This document shows positions 1 to 8,989 of a DNA stretch of 64,000 nucleotides, one piece after another. The position numbers and the translations under genes are program-made. Each line of letters opens with the position of its first letter. Position 1 is the first letter of the stretch. Below the pieces are notes generated by a model that was not told where the DNA came from, did no database searches, and saw only the letters and a program-made list of their open reading frames with translations. This DNA comes from Chitinophagales bacterium (lineage in GTDB: Bacteria; Bacteroidota; Bacteroidia; Chitinophagales; UBA2359), in the NCBI GenBank assembly GCA_020636475.1, contig JACJXU010000001.1:620001-684000 (forward strand). Direction: 5' to 3'.

Positions 1-266
1 ATCGGATACGCTGCTGTAGATTCCATGATAATGGTTGTGCCTGCATTTCCGAGCGTCATCGAAGTCGCCAATGTAAAATCGGCACTCACATCGTGCCTCA
101 CTTTTAGAATATAGTAATTGTCGGTTGTAGAATTTACTGCTAAGCGAACACTCCCGTCTGTATCAACAGCATAATTTGAAGCGGATACTTCTTGCGCATT
201 TGCCACATAAATATTGGGCAGTATAAATGGTAACACACAAACAGTTGTAAGTAAAATACGCTTCAT
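1..266 (-). CDS. Partial exported protein (N-terminal part only)
   Basis: An open frame runs off the left window edge. It begins with ATG at 266 (MKRILLTTVCVLPFIL...) and has a classic signal peptide: two basic residues, a hydrophobic stretch and a likely cleavage after VANA. The mature start (QEVSASNYAVDTDG) is followed by short beta-strand-like, Thr/Ser-rich sequence (about 88 codons visible). Many T9SS cargo or surface proteins in this phylum start this way, but the C-terminal domain lies outside the window, so function cannot be assigned. The AT-rich gap from 267 to 395 holds no further gene. Confidence 0.6.
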   Translation of the reverse strand, partial: MKRILLTTVCVLPFILPNIYVANAQEVSASNYAVDTDGSVRLAVNSTTDNYYILKVRHDVSADFTLATSMTLGNAGTTIIMESTAAYP

Positions 267-395
267 AACAATGTATCATCAACTTAACTATGCAGCCGAA
301 ATAGCAAACTATTATATAAAAATACGCTATATTTCTGAGAAAATCGTCACCCGAATGTAAAATTTTTCGTGGGAAATGAAATTTTGTATCTTCAA

Positions 396-435
396 CAAAA
401 AAATAAGGCGGATAATATTTACATTATCGCGCCTT
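396..435 (-). terminator. Rho-independent terminator (with tRNA-like flank)
   Basis: On the minus strand a 10-bp stem with one bulged base (arms 407-416 and 423-433, six-base loop) is followed by TTATTTTTTT. It lies about 75 bp downstream of the stop of the leftward YD-repeat gene, so it probably ends that transcript. Just before the stem, minus-strand bases about 444-429 resemble a tRNA D-arm (AGCTCAATTGGTAAGGCG); see findings. Confidence 0.55.
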
Positions 436-510
436 ACCAATTGAGCTATGCTTAAAAAATAAGTTTATTTCAAAAACTCGCTCTCCTTATTAATAAAAAA
501 TGAAAAAAAA

Positions 511-1320
511 TTAGTTTGGTCTGTTGGTAAAATTCTTATCTATCACTTTTCCTGCTGCATTGTATTTTATTTTTTCCAACATTTTACCATTGTCGGCATA
601 CACATACACAATACGGCTGGCACCTGTTTTCATAGGTTCTTCTTTTTCGTCTAAATATATTTTTTCGCTCAGGCGGTTGTTGTTGTTATACACATACTGT
701 TTAATTGCATAATCTTCGTTGCTGCCATCGCCCAAACGGTAGCTAAGTTGGTCCATTTTGTTGTAATAACGCTCTTCTACCAAGCGGTCTTTTTTGTCGT
801 ATTTATAGCGAATAATACACGCGCGGCTATCCAAAAGTTGCTTGTTGTTGTCAAAATAACGCTCTTCTACCAAGCGTCCTTGCTTGTCGTATTCGGTTTG
901 CACTACTGCTACATCGTTGCTGAGTAGTTGTTCGTTGCTATTGTAGTATTCTACCGACATTTTGTTGTTTTCATCATCGTACAAATACTTTATTACCGAC
1001 GGACCTTCAATGGTAGGTTTGTACAAGTTTAGGCTTGTATCATAAAAACGCTGTTCGGTTTGTTTTCCTTTGTTGTCGTATTTGTACTCGTAGGCGGCAA
1101 TTCCCAACTGGTTGGGAACCAAGTTTCCTTGTTCGTTGTAATTGAGAATGCGTACAAGGTGATTTTCTGTATCGTAATACGATTTTTCGATTACATCTGT
1201 TCCTACATTTCTCACTTCTTCTCGCAGGTTTTTGGTTTCCAACATGCGGTAGTTTTGGGCAATGCTTTTAGCTTGGCTCATACTTAGCATTATTCCGATA
1301 ATTAGCATAACTCTTTTCAT
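511..1320 (-). CDS. Exported YD/Rhs-like repeat protein
   Basis: I chose the ATG at 1320 (MKRVMLIIGIMLSM...), which gives a clean signal peptide ending near SIAQ; an upstream alternative start would add seven residues before it. The mature part of about 240 residues is built from roughly 40-residue units of the pattern Y-x-YD-x-x-G/K-R-L-x-E-x-x-Y-Y/F-D/N-x-x-x-Q-L, for example YDKQGRLVEERYFDNNKQLL and YDKKDRLVEERYYNK. This resembles YD repeats of Rhs/wall-associated proteins, but the gene is far shorter than an Rhs toxin and has no toxin-like C-terminus. It is probably a periplasmic or surface beta-rich protein of unknown role. It stands alone and ends at a terminator. Confidence 0.6.
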   Translation of the reverse strand: MKRVMLIIGIMLSMSQAKSIAQNYRMLETKNLREEVRNVGTDVIEKSYYDTENHLVRILNYNEQGNLVPNQLGIAAYEYKYDNKGKQTEQRFYDTSLNLYKPTIEGPSVIKYLYDDENNKMSVEYYNSNEQLLSNDVAVVQTEYDKQGRLVEERYFDNNKQLLDSRACIIRYKYDKKDRLVEERYYNKMDQLSYRLGDGSNEDYAIKQYVYNNNNRLSEKIYLDEKEEPMKTGASRIVYVYADNGKMLEKIKYNAAGKVIDKNFTNRPN

Positions 1321-1559
1321 AATTAATATTTTTTCAAACAATTTTTAAAAGAGTATATCCAATACCGTGCCAATTTTAGCATTTAATATTTATCAATAAT
1401 TTATTAACTCATTATAAATTACTTATAAATTATACTTTTTTATATATTAAATAATAATACTAAAAAAGATGCTTGTACAAATTTTTAGAAAATAATAAAA
1501 AAGACCAAAGAATAAAGCATATTGGCGCAAAAAACTTAATTTTAGCCTCAAAAGATTTT

Positions 1560-2171
1560 ATGAAGATATTTTGTGTAGGCAGAAATTATGCAAACCATGC
1601 TAAGGAATTGGGCAATCAAGTTCCTACGGAGCCGATTATTTTTTCTAAATACAGCACGGCATTGCTAAAAGACAACAAAGATTTTTATTATCCCAATTTT
1701 TCGCAGAATATTCATTATGAGCTGGAATTGGTATATAAAATTTGTAAAAACGGCAAGTATATCGACGAAAAATTTGCCCAAAACTACTACAATGAAGTTA
1801 CGCTGGGCATTGATTTTACGGCACGGGACTTACAGCAAAAGTGTGCCCAAAACGGCAAACCTTGGGAAATAGGCAAAGCATTTGACAATAGCGCACCTAT
1901 CGGCAAATTTGTACCCTTAGATAGTCTGGCTACGCCCGAAGAAATTACTTTTTCGCTGCGCAAAAACGGCGAAGTGGTACAACAGGGAAATTCGATGGAT
2001 ATGATTTTTACTATTGACAGGCTGATTAGTTATATTTCTACCTTTTTCACATTACAAACCGGCGATTTAATTTTTACCGGTACACCCGAAGGCGTTGGTG
2101 CTGTAAGCATTGGCGATACCTTAGAAGCGTATTTGGGCGATACTTTATTGTTGAAAACAGCCATAAAATAG
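1560..2171 (+). CDS. Fumarylacetoacetate hydrolase family protein (FAHD1-like)
   Basis: The ATG at 1560 starts MKIFCVGRNYANHAKELGNQ, the usual N-terminus of short FAH-fold enzymes (about 203 residues); a TTG 29 codons upstream is unlikely. Family signatures seen are the metal-binding ELELVYKI stretch, TLGIDFTARDLQQK, the GKAFDNSAPIG loop and the C-terminal TGDLIFTGTPEGVG. The family includes acylpyruvate hydrolases/oxaloacetate decarboxylases (FAHD1) and 2-hydroxyhepta-2,4-diene-1,7-dioate isomerases, all Mg2+/Mn2+ enzymes acting on 2-oxo acids. The small size without an N-terminal extension favours the FAHD1/acylpyruvase type. Substrate is not determinable; the gene is monocistronic, convergent with the next gene. 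Confidence 0.85.
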   Translation: MKIFCVGRNYANHAKELGNQVPTEPIIFSKYSTALLKDNKDFYYPNFSQNIHYELELVYKICKNGKYIDEKFAQNYYNEVTLGIDFTARDLQQKCAQNGKPWEIGKAFDNSAPIGKFVPLDSLATPEEITFSLRKNGEVVQQGNSMDMIFTIDRLISYISTFFTLQTGDLIFTGTPEGVGAVSIGDTLEAYLGDTLLLKTAIK

Positions 2172-2217
2172 ACGCGCATGGTGTTAGCCGTAAACTAAAT
2201 TTTTTGCTACTTCGCAT

Positions 2218-3084
2218 TTAGCCCGCCAAAACATAATTTACGGTATATTCCATATCTTCGAGGTTTTCATACACTTTGGGGACTAAGTTTTCGTCTAAGA
2301 AAAAGGCGAAAATCTGGGCGATTTTGTTGCGCAAATCTTTAGGATTTTCCAAGTTTTCTTTCTCCATAAATTTTTTCAGATAAACGTAGGTCTGTTTAAA
2401 CTTTTCGTTGGAAATATATTTTTGCTCCTGCGGTTGTTTATTATTATTTGGGTTTTGGGGTTGCTTTTTAGGTGCTTCCTTTTCCAATTCGTCAATGTTT
2501 GGCAACACATAGGCTTTCGGCAATTTTGCTTCGGTTTTCTGTTCGTTTGCTGCCGAGGGCAAGGTTTGGTACGTAAGTTCCTCTTCTTGGGGCGTTTCGG
2601 TAGTTTCTTCTGTTGTGGCTATGGTATTTTGTGTCGGAATTTCATTTTGTGCTTCCAAAGGCATTATCTCCAAGCTATTTTTGAGCAACTGAAGCAAATT
2701 GTTTTTAAACTGCAACACTTGCCGATACCGCCAATGCGAAGGGTAATACAACTTATGCTGTATATCTTGCGGAAACTGCTGCGAGCTGTCGTCTGCTTTT
2801 ATTGCAATACTCGGCTGCCCGCTACCAATACATTTTCCGTATTCATAATACAAAAATGGCAGTGCCTGCGACAAATCGAATATCCACACAGCCACTTGCT
2901 TTATTCCTTGAATTGCCGTAGGCGTGTCGGCAAATTTTTGTACCAAACAGTTCCAATTATTTTCCTCCGCTATTTCTTGCATCAGCGCAATCAATTCCTC
3001 TTGGTTGTGTGCAAAAAGATTAGATTTTCCCAAATCGGGTAAAATAATACCAAATTCTTTTATCGGATTGTTCGTTTTTTTCAT
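2218..3084 (-). CDS. Unknown protein with nucleotide-handling-like N-domain
   Basis: 288 residues, cytoplasmic, no signal peptide. Residues about 10-115 read like a Rossmann-type domain: a beta-strand VAVWIFDLSQ followed by LYYEYGKCIGSGQPSIAIK. This spacing (D-x-S ... YE-x-G-x-A-x-x-x-x-K/P) is reminiscent of nucleoside 2-deoxyribosyltransferase/TIR-like folds, where the Glu is catalytic; the similarity is by eye only. A low-complexity linker rich in E, T, Q, N and P (about 140-215) leads to a helical C-terminus of about 70 residues. It is divergent from the Nudix-type regulator. No firm function; possibly a nucleotide-sensing or hydrolysing protein. Confidence 0.5.
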   Translation of the reverse strand: MKKTNNPIKEFGIILPDLGKSNLFAHNQEELIALMQEIAEENNWNCLVQKFADTPTAIQGIKQVAVWIFDLSQALPFLYYEYGKCIGSGQPSIAIKADDSSQQFPQDIQHKLYYPSHWRYRQVLQFKNNLLQLLKNSLEIMPLEAQNEIPTQNTIATTEETTETPQEEELTYQTLPSAANEQKTEAKLPKAYVLPNIDELEKEAPKKQPQNPNNNKQPQEQKYISNEKFKQTYVYLKKFMEKENLENPKDLRNKIAQIFAFFLDENLVPKVYENLEDMEYTVNYVLAG

Positions 3085-3087
3085 TAA

Positions 3088-3119
3088 TTTGCCTTAACTA
3101 AATATCTTTTTTATATTTG
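3088..3119 (+). promoter_or_regulatory. Bacteroidota promoter of the NrtR-like gene
   Basis: TTTG (3088-3091), 20-bp spacer, TATATTTG (3112-3119) is an exact match to the Bacteroidota primary sigma consensus TTTG-N19/20-TAnnTTTG. Predicted start near 3126 leaves a leader of about 150 nt before the ATG at 3280. It begins four bases upstream of the start codon of the divergent gene. Confidence 0.6.
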
Positions 3120-3187
3120 GATTTATTTAATTTTTTCACGGGGTGAAGGTAGTTTTATTATGGCATTTCACATTAACATAGTTTGTC

Positions 3188-3195
3188 CAAATATA
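3188..3195 (-). promoter_or_regulatory. Probable -7 element for the leftward unknown gene
   Basis: The minus strand reads TATATTTG here, about 100 bp before the ATG at 3084. No good TTTG -33 box was found upstream. With the rightward promoter at 3088-3119 the two transcripts would overlap, and both promoters would be within reach of one regulator bound in the intergenic region. Confidence 0.4.
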
Positions 3196-3279
3196 GTAAA
3201 ATTTTCCTTTTCACACCTATTTTTATCATTACTTTTTATAGATTTACTTTCTATATAAAAAACGAAATTTTATAGCAAT

Positions 3280-3969
3280 ATGCTGGATAAATTAAAAGGT
3301 ATTAACTCCATTTTTACGGTTGACTGTGTTATTTTTGGATTTGACGGACAAACCCTTAATGTACTACTTATAGAAAGAGGGGAAGAACCTTACGAAGGTG
3401 CTATGGCAGTTCCCGGCGACTTTGGTATGCACGACGAAGACTTGGACGCTGCGGCTTATCGCGTGCTTTCGGAGCTTACGGGCTTGCGCGATTTGTACAT
3501 GGAACAGGCAGGAGCTTTTGGCGGACTGCATCGGCATCCTTGGGGAAGAATTATTACCGTTTCTTATTACAGCCTTATCAATATTGAAGAATACAATATT
3601 ACGCCCGCCTCTTTTGCCAAAACTGCCCAATGGTATCCGGTAAAAGATAAACCTCCCTTGGCATTCGACCACGACCTTATTTTTGAAGATGCTTACAACC
3701 GTTTGCGTGAAAAAATTCAACGCTACCCTATTGGTTTTGAACTTTTGCCACGTAAGTTTCCGCTTTCTACGCTTCAAAATTTGTACGAAGCCATTTTGGA
3801 TATTGAAATGGACAAACGAAATTTTCGGCGCAAAATATTGAAAATGAACATTTTACAAGAATTAGACGAAAAACAAGAAGGCGTTGCTCATCGTGCAGCT
3901 ACACTTTATGAATTTGACCCTGAAAAGTACGAGCGACTGAAAGAAAAAGGCAATAGTTTTGAGATTTAA
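3280..3969 (+). CDS. NrtR/AraR-type Nudix-domain transcriptional regulator
   Basis: 229 residues. An N-terminal Nudix fold (about 10-145) is joined to a C-terminal winged helix (about 150-229) with the characteristic FELLPRKFPLSTLQNLYEAI and DKRNFRRKILK segments of the NrtR family. The Nudix box is degenerate: relative to Gx5Ex7REUxEExGU, the first Gly is D47 and the two metal-binding Glu of REUxEE are V62 and L66 (R61, E65 and G68 remain), so it is probably a ligand sensor, not a hydrolase. In this phylum such proteins control sugar (arabinose/xylose) or NAD genes. No sugar or NAD gene is adjacent, so its regulon is unknown. It ends 3 bp before the convergent waaA stop. Confidence 0.85.
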   Translation: MLDKLKGINSIFTVDCVIFGFDGQTLNVLLIERGEEPYEGAMAVPGDFGMHDEDLDAAAYRVLSELTGLRDLYMEQAGAFGGLHRHPWGRIITVSYYSLINIEEYNITPASFAKTAQWYPVKDKPPLAFDHDLIFEDAYNRLREKIQRYPIGFELLPRKFPLSTLQNLYEAILDIEMDKRNFRRKILKMNILQELDEKQEGVAHRAATLYEFDPEKYERLKEKGNSFEI

Positions 3970-3972
3970 TGC

Positions 3973-5217
3973 CTACTTTTCCATTTTCAATAAAGGCTCC
4001 ACCAATTCCATTACTTGCTGCGTGCCTCCCAAGTTTTGAACAATGTATTGTTTCGCCTTGTGTCCGGCTTCATTTCTTTTATCGGCTTGTAGCAATTTTG
4101 CCATAATATTTTCCAAATCCGAAAAATCACTACACGAAAAAGCTGCCTCCAACCCAATCATATCTACCGCTTCTTTGAAACGAGCGAATTTCGGTCCAAA
4201 AACTACGGGCAATTCGTACACTGCTGCCTCCAAAATATTGTGTATTCCTTTGCCAAAACCGCCTCCCACATAAGCAATTTCTCCATAGCGATATATTTTC
4301 GACAACATTCCCACAGCATCTAACACCAGCACCCGCGCACTTTGTAGTGGTGTTTCTGTCGTAATTTCCGAATAGCGAATACTGTTAAATTCTGCCATTT
4401 TTAGCTGTAATTTTTTTATCGTTTCGGGATAAATTTCGTGTGGCACAAGCAAACACTTGAAATGGGGGAACGTTTTCAGAAGTTTATACAACATATCTTC
4501 ATCTTCTTGCCAGGTGCTTCCCGCCACCAATAATAATTCGTTATTTTTGAATTTTTCCACAAAAGTATAATCGCAACTTTGCTGCTTATTTTTCCAGACT
4601 GTATCAAAGCGCGTGTCTTTTCCCTGTACAATTTTCTCTTCCGCCACACCTATTTGCTGCATAAGTTCTACCGAAATTTGGTCTTGTACCACCACATAGC
4701 TAAACTGTCGCAAGGCTTGGCGCAATAATTTTCCATGCGGCTTAAAGTATATTTGATTAGGCAAAAATTTTGCCGAAATAAGCAAAAACGGTATGCTGTT
4801 TTTCGCTAATGCTTCGCTAAAATTGAACCATATTTCATATTTTACAAAAATTGCCAAAGCAGGGCGAATATATGACAACCACTGTTCGGCATTTGCCGGC
4901 GTATCCAAGGGCAAATAGCTCACCAAATCGGCGAGCGGATAGTTTTTGCGCAGCGTATAACCCGAAGGAGAGAAAAAAGTAAGCACTATTCGATAAGCCG
5001 GATGTTCTTTTTTTAGTTGTTCAATAAGCGGTCGCGCTTGCTCAAATTCGCCTACAGAAGCGCAGTGAATCCAAACAGAGGGCGCATCAGCAATATAAGG
5101 CGGTAATTTTTTTCTACCGGATACCCACAGTTTTGCTTTTGGGGAGAAAAAAGCCGCTATTTGCATAAAAAATTGCAACAGCAGTTGGATGATATAGTAC
5201 AAAAAACGCCAAAACAT
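3973..5217 (-). CDS. waaA: 3-deoxy-D-manno-octulosonic acid (Kdo) transferase
   Basis: The 414-residue protein from the ATG at 5217 (MFWRFLYYIIQLLLQ) fits the family length; an upstream TTG overlapping the preceding gene is not needed. A membrane anchor (1-25) precedes the GT30 N-terminal domain with WIHCASVGEFEQARPLI; the family uses the Glu in this stretch (AS-x-GE) for catalysis. The C-terminal nucleotide-sugar domain shows LLLVAGSTWQEDED, VPHEIYPE, YVGGGFGKGIHNILEAA and PVVFGPKFARFKEA. The enzyme transfers Kdo from CMP-Kdo to lipid A precursor at the inner membrane. It is the last gene of the leftward run of surface genes. Confidence 0.93.
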   Translation of the reverse strand: MFWRFLYYIIQLLLQFFMQIAAFFSPKAKLWVSGRKKLPPYIADAPSVWIHCASVGEFEQARPLIEQLKKEHPAYRIVLTFFSPSGYTLRKNYPLADLVSYLPLDTPANAEQWLSYIRPALAIFVKYEIWFNFSEALAKNSIPFLLISAKFLPNQIYFKPHGKLLRQALRQFSYVVVQDQISVELMQQIGVAEEKIVQGKDTRFDTVWKNKQQSCDYTFVEKFKNNELLLVAGSTWQEDEDMLYKLLKTFPHFKCLLVPHEIYPETIKKLQLKMAEFNSIRYSEITTETPLQSARVLVLDAVGMLSKIYRYGEIAYVGGGFGKGIHNILEAAVYELPVVFGPKFARFKEAVDMIGLEAAFSCSDFSDLENIMAKLLQADKRNEAGHKAKQYIVQNLGGTQQVMELVEPLLKMEK

Positions 5218-5269
5218 GCCGCAAAGCAACACATTTTGGCGGATATTTTTCGTGAAAGTCTGTTTTTTA

Positions 5270-6133
5270 TTATTCAATGCGCGGAATTAATCCGCGAACG
5301 CCCATATCTACCACGTTTTCATTGAGCGTTGGTTCGTACAAGCCGTTGCCATTCAAATCCTGCCACTCAAAACTATTGTTGATAGAAATGCCGCAGTTAA
5401 TATTAATATTGTCCGTTTCGTTTCCGGTAATAACCAAAGGCGTTTCAAAAATGCCCGTTACCAAACACGAACCTGCCGGAATAGCAGAAGTAGCAAACAA
5501 AGGATTGGGAACAGTAGTTGCCGGAGCCTGCCCTTGTATTACGCTCACATTGGCAATATGCGGCTCAAAAGCCCAAAAACCTTGTTTTTTGTTGGCATTG
5601 ATACTCAAACTTTTTTCGTTGATGGTAAAAGTTTTTACATAAGTATTGCTTCCTACAAACGAAGCCAAAGTGCCGCTGTAAGCAACATTATTTACCCAAA
5701 AATCAATGTCATATTTTTGGTACGACAGTGAAATGCGCACATACGGATAAACGCCCGGAGGAATATCTTTTAGCGACATAGAAAATACATTTTCATTGCC
5801 CGAAGTGTAGCGTGCTTTATCAAAATCAATGGCTTCAGAGCCGCCTTGCGTGGTAGTGGGACTATTGAGCAAAACTGTACCATTGTAAGCAGGAATATCA
5901 TTTGCTTGCGAAAGTTCTATATAATGAATACCCAACAACTTAAAGTCGGGCGTTTGGGCAGCATTGCCGGAACTTACAGCTACTTCTTGCCCGAAATTGT
6001 TCAATCTTGCTTGCTCGGCATTGAAAGAAAACGAAAAATTGAGTTGAGGTTCTTCCGCTGTGGAAGATTCTTTGGTGCAATTGCTTAATGTAAATGCCAA
6101 TAAAGCTACGAATATGATTTTTTCAACCGTCAT
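5270..6133 (-). CDS. Putative lipoprotein of unknown function
   Basis: The ATG at 6133 gives MTVEKIIFVALLAFTLSNC, a lipoprotein signal with acylation site C19. The roughly 270-residue mature part is beta-rich. Features include a periodic domain around DFKLLGIHYIELSQ ... SLKDIPPGVYPYVRISL and a C-terminal Ca-binding-like DLNGNGLYEPT loop. It lies 16 bp after the CHU_C surface protein and 52 bp before waaA, so it is probably co-transcribed with both. No enzymatic motif is visible; it may be a surface-exposed or periplasmic partner of the upstream adhesin-like protein. Confidence 0.6.
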   Translation of the reverse strand: MTVEKIIFVALLAFTLSNCTKESSTAEEPQLNFSFSFNAEQARLNNFGQEVAVSSGNAAQTPDFKLLGIHYIELSQANDIPAYNGTVLLNSPTTTQGGSEAIDFDKARYTSGNENVFSMSLKDIPPGVYPYVRISLSYQKYDIDFWVNNVAYSGTLASFVGSNTYVKTFTINEKSLSINANKKQGFWAFEPHIANVSVIQGQAPATTVPNPLFATSAIPAGSCLVTGIFETPLVITGNETDNININCGISINNSFEWQDLNGNGLYEPTLNENVVDMGVRGLIPRIE

Positions 6134-6149
6134 TATTTTTGTTTTTGCT

Positions 6150-8936
6150 TTAATTACTATTACTAAAAAGGTGAATGTACCCACTTAAAGATTTACCCAC
6201 AATTTCAATACCCTGACTATTGCGTTCCAACACATCGCAAGTGTAGTAATACACACCTTCGCTTAGTTTTTTGCCGGATTTGAAATCAGTTCCGTCCCAA
6301 TTTAGGGCAGGTTCTTGGGTTTCAAATACCAAATTTCCCCAACGATTATATACCTTAAAGTCCACGCTACTCACAAATCTGTTTTCTCGTGGCACGAACA
6401 AATCATTCATCTGGTCGCTGTTGGGTGTAAACGTATTCGGCAAGTTGTACGACAAGCAACTCTCCTTGCATATTTCATTGCTAAATACACTTTCGTTGCC
6501 TACGGAGTCTATGGCAGTAATGTAATAACACGCTGCTAATGAACCCGTTAGTGTGTGCGCAAAGGAGGTATTATTTACGCCAACTACATTTTGAAGCAAG
6601 GCAAATGCTGAATCTTCGGGTGGCGAAAAGTAGATATTATACGATACAATATCTTCTACGCAACTAATATTTCCCAAAATCCAACTCAGCCGATTCTGGT
6701 TGTAGGTTTCGGATATTTCTTCGGGATTTTCTTCGTCACAATCGTTGGCAACCGACAAAATAGGTGCACAAGGAGGAATATTGTCGATGGGCACAGCGCA
6801 GTTTTCCTGCGAAAGATTGATTAAAGGCGATGGCAAACCTTCGCTGTAATACGAACCTTTGGCTTTTACATAATAGCAGTACGTTTTGCCATTGGTAAGC
6901 ATTTTATCTTCGTAATATGGTATCGCAGCACTGGCAATGGAATCGAAAGGCTGCCCGTCTGAGGCGCGGAAAATAGCATATTCGTAATTTTCCCAAGGCA
7001 CAAATTCCTCCCAACTCAAATTAAGTTGATTATCCGTAGGTGAAATAGTAATAAAAATACTGGACGCAGCTTCGGTACTTCCCAACAATGTGCCATTATT
7101 CACATAAAAATTTATCTTGTAGGTATAAGCCTTATTTTGCGTGTCGAGGCCGTTGTCCAGCAAAACAGTATCGTTGGCGGTGCTGTAATAATTTGCCGTA
7201 AAACTTTGTAGCGTTACAAAATTTTGTCCGTTTAAGCCCTCCGCTCTTTGAATTTCGTAAGTATAAGGTGGTTTGTTTACAAGTGTGTCCAAATCTTCAA
7301 AATTAGGTTTCGACCAACTTATGCGCATTTGTCCGTTCGCCGCATCAGTTGCTTGTACCGATACTTCCAAAATAATAGGAATATTCTGCGGCAAATCTAC
7401 ACACACCCCTTCGCTGGCAACACTTTTTGAAATATTTATGGGAAAATTGCTGGAAGTTTGCACATCTGCAAAACGCGCCACGATTCTGTAAGTGTATGTA
7501 AGTCCATGAATTGCCGTAGCGTCTGTATATTGATAATCGGTCACATTATCTGCCAGCAAAGTATAGGAATTATCCAAACCCTCCGTACAATTATCAAACG
7601 CGTCAGGGTCACAGTTGGGTTTCCGCCAAACTTCAAAACCCAAAAATTTCTCAGAATCGGCGCAAGTATAAGGATTTTCCCAACTTACAATTACGTTTTC
7701 ACCTTGCACCTCTGCCATTACATTTTGGGGCGGCGGTGCTACTACGTGAATGAGCCAAGTTTCCAAATCTACCAACGGAATAGGCACACCATTGTAAATG
7801 TAGCTGTCTTCTGCCTTAAAAACCACAATATAATCCGTGCTGTAAATATGGTCGCAATTTGTTTCCCACCGAAAAATACCATCGGCACTGCCAAAATTAT
7901 TGTTCGCGGTAAAAATAGCGGGAGAATTTTGCTCTGCCAACTCCAACGGACCACCATAAGCCGTAAGCGTTATAAACTGTGAAGGACTATCGGGGTCGGT
8001 TGCGTGGACATTTATTTCCAACACATCACCCAAAAACACACAAGTATCTTGTAAACTGCTTATTTCCGGCGGACGATTGTCGGTATCTACAATAGTTATT
8101 TGCATATCGCGCGTCATACTGCCTATTTTTACACCATTTCTAAATTCTTGTATCAAAATGGCAATATTATAAATTCCTACTTCCTGCGGACTATTCCAAA
8201 TGAGTTCGCCGTTGTTGGGATGAATACTTATTTGGTTGTCGGGTCCGGGTGTTACTTCATTGGGATAGCGGTAGTTTTCGACATCTGTACCCAAAGATTT
8301 TTTAGGCGGAATTATTTGAAAATACAAACTATCTCCATCTATATCAAAGGCGTTGGGATTGTGAATAAATATTTCGCCTATTTGCCCATAATCAATGGGC
8401 GGCTGGTATAAAATAGGCGAATTGTTGTAGCCAAAAAATTGCGGGTTGAGAACAAACAAAGTATCTTCAATAAAAAAAGGAATATTTACCGATTCGCCAA
8501 AGTTGATATTGATAATACTTTCGATACGGTTGGGGTCGCGCACCGAAACTACGTATTGCGGAAAAGCTCCCGGATAGGTGTGATAGGCTTCGTAAATATT
8601 GAGCCGTGTGTTTCCTCCGGGAAGATTTTCGCCTGAAGGTATGCCATTCGAGCCAACGGGTCCGTTTACGCGCAGTATTTTAGAAGTATTGCCATCGCCC
8701 CAAAAAATGTCTAAAGAGTCGCGGTCTGCCAGTAAACTTTGCGGGTCGTCTGTACGTGTGTACGTAAATACACGAAATAAATAGCGAAGCGGTTGTCCGG
8801 AAAGTGGCGCGTGTTGGTACGTTATTTCTCCGGCGCGATTGTGCGTAGCATTAGCCGTTTCAAAAATTGCCAAGCTAAGTATTATGCCATATAAAATTAA
8901 AAAATGAAATCGCGTCAACTTACTTGCTCGAAACAT
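6150..8936 (-). CDS. Surface protein with FnIII repeats and CHU_C (T9SS type B) domain
   Basis: About 928 residues from the ATG at 8936 (MFRASKLTRFHFLILYGI...), with a signal peptide cleaved before THNRAGEITYQH, a start typical of large gliding-associated surface proteins. The middle has immunoglobulin/cadherin-like segments (DGDSLYFQ; TVNATDPDSP-like) and at least three fibronectin type III-like modules (VSWENPYTC, ISWSKPNF, LSWEEFVPW). The last 90 residues are a CHU_C domain: LPNTFTPNSDQMNDLF, VYNRWGNLVFET, NWDG and GVYYYTCDV. This is the signal for T9SS-dependent export and surface attachment, often in adhesins. It sits between the OM-barrel gene upstream and the lipoprotein downstream. 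Confidence 0.88.
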   Translation of the reverse strand: MFRASKLTRFHFLILYGIILSLAIFETANATHNRAGEITYQHAPLSGQPLRYLFRVFTYTRTDDPQSLLADRDSLDIFWGDGNTSKILRVNGPVGSNGIPSGENLPGGNTRLNIYEAYHTYPGAFPQYVVSVRDPNRIESIININFGESVNIPFFIEDTLFVLNPQFFGYNNSPILYQPPIDYGQIGEIFIHNPNAFDIDGDSLYFQIIPPKKSLGTDVENYRYPNEVTPGPDNQISIHPNNGELIWNSPQEVGIYNIAILIQEFRNGVKIGSMTRDMQITIVDTDNRPPEISSLQDTCVFLGDVLEINVHATDPDSPSQFITLTAYGGPLELAEQNSPAIFTANNNFGSADGIFRWETNCDHIYSTDYIVVFKAEDSYIYNGVPIPLVDLETWLIHVVAPPPQNVMAEVQGENVIVSWENPYTCADSEKFLGFEVWRKPNCDPDAFDNCTEGLDNSYTLLADNVTDYQYTDATAIHGLTYTYRIVARFADVQTSSNFPINISKSVASEGVCVDLPQNIPIILEVSVQATDAANGQMRISWSKPNFEDLDTLVNKPPYTYEIQRAEGLNGQNFVTLQSFTANYYSTANDTVLLDNGLDTQNKAYTYKINFYVNNGTLLGSTEAASSIFITISPTDNQLNLSWEEFVPWENYEYAIFRASDGQPFDSIASAAIPYYEDKMLTNGKTYCYYVKAKGSYYSEGLPSPLINLSQENCAVPIDNIPPCAPILSVANDCDEENPEEISETYNQNRLSWILGNISCVEDIVSYNIYFSPPEDSAFALLQNVVGVNNTSFAHTLTGSLAACYYITAIDSVGNESVFSNEICKESCLSYNLPNTFTPNSDQMNDLFVPRENRFVSSVDFKVYNRWGNLVFETQEPALNWDGTDFKSGKKLSEGVYYYTCDVLERNSQGIEIVGKSLSGYIHLFSNSN

Positions 8937-8989
8937 AGTACAAATTATTTTGCGAAAGACAAACATCATTAAGAAATTCAAGAATTATT

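Noticed and set aside
7458..7982. 174-codon plus-strand ORF
   Set aside because: Antisense shadow of the CHU_C surface protein gene; no signal, domain or promoter.
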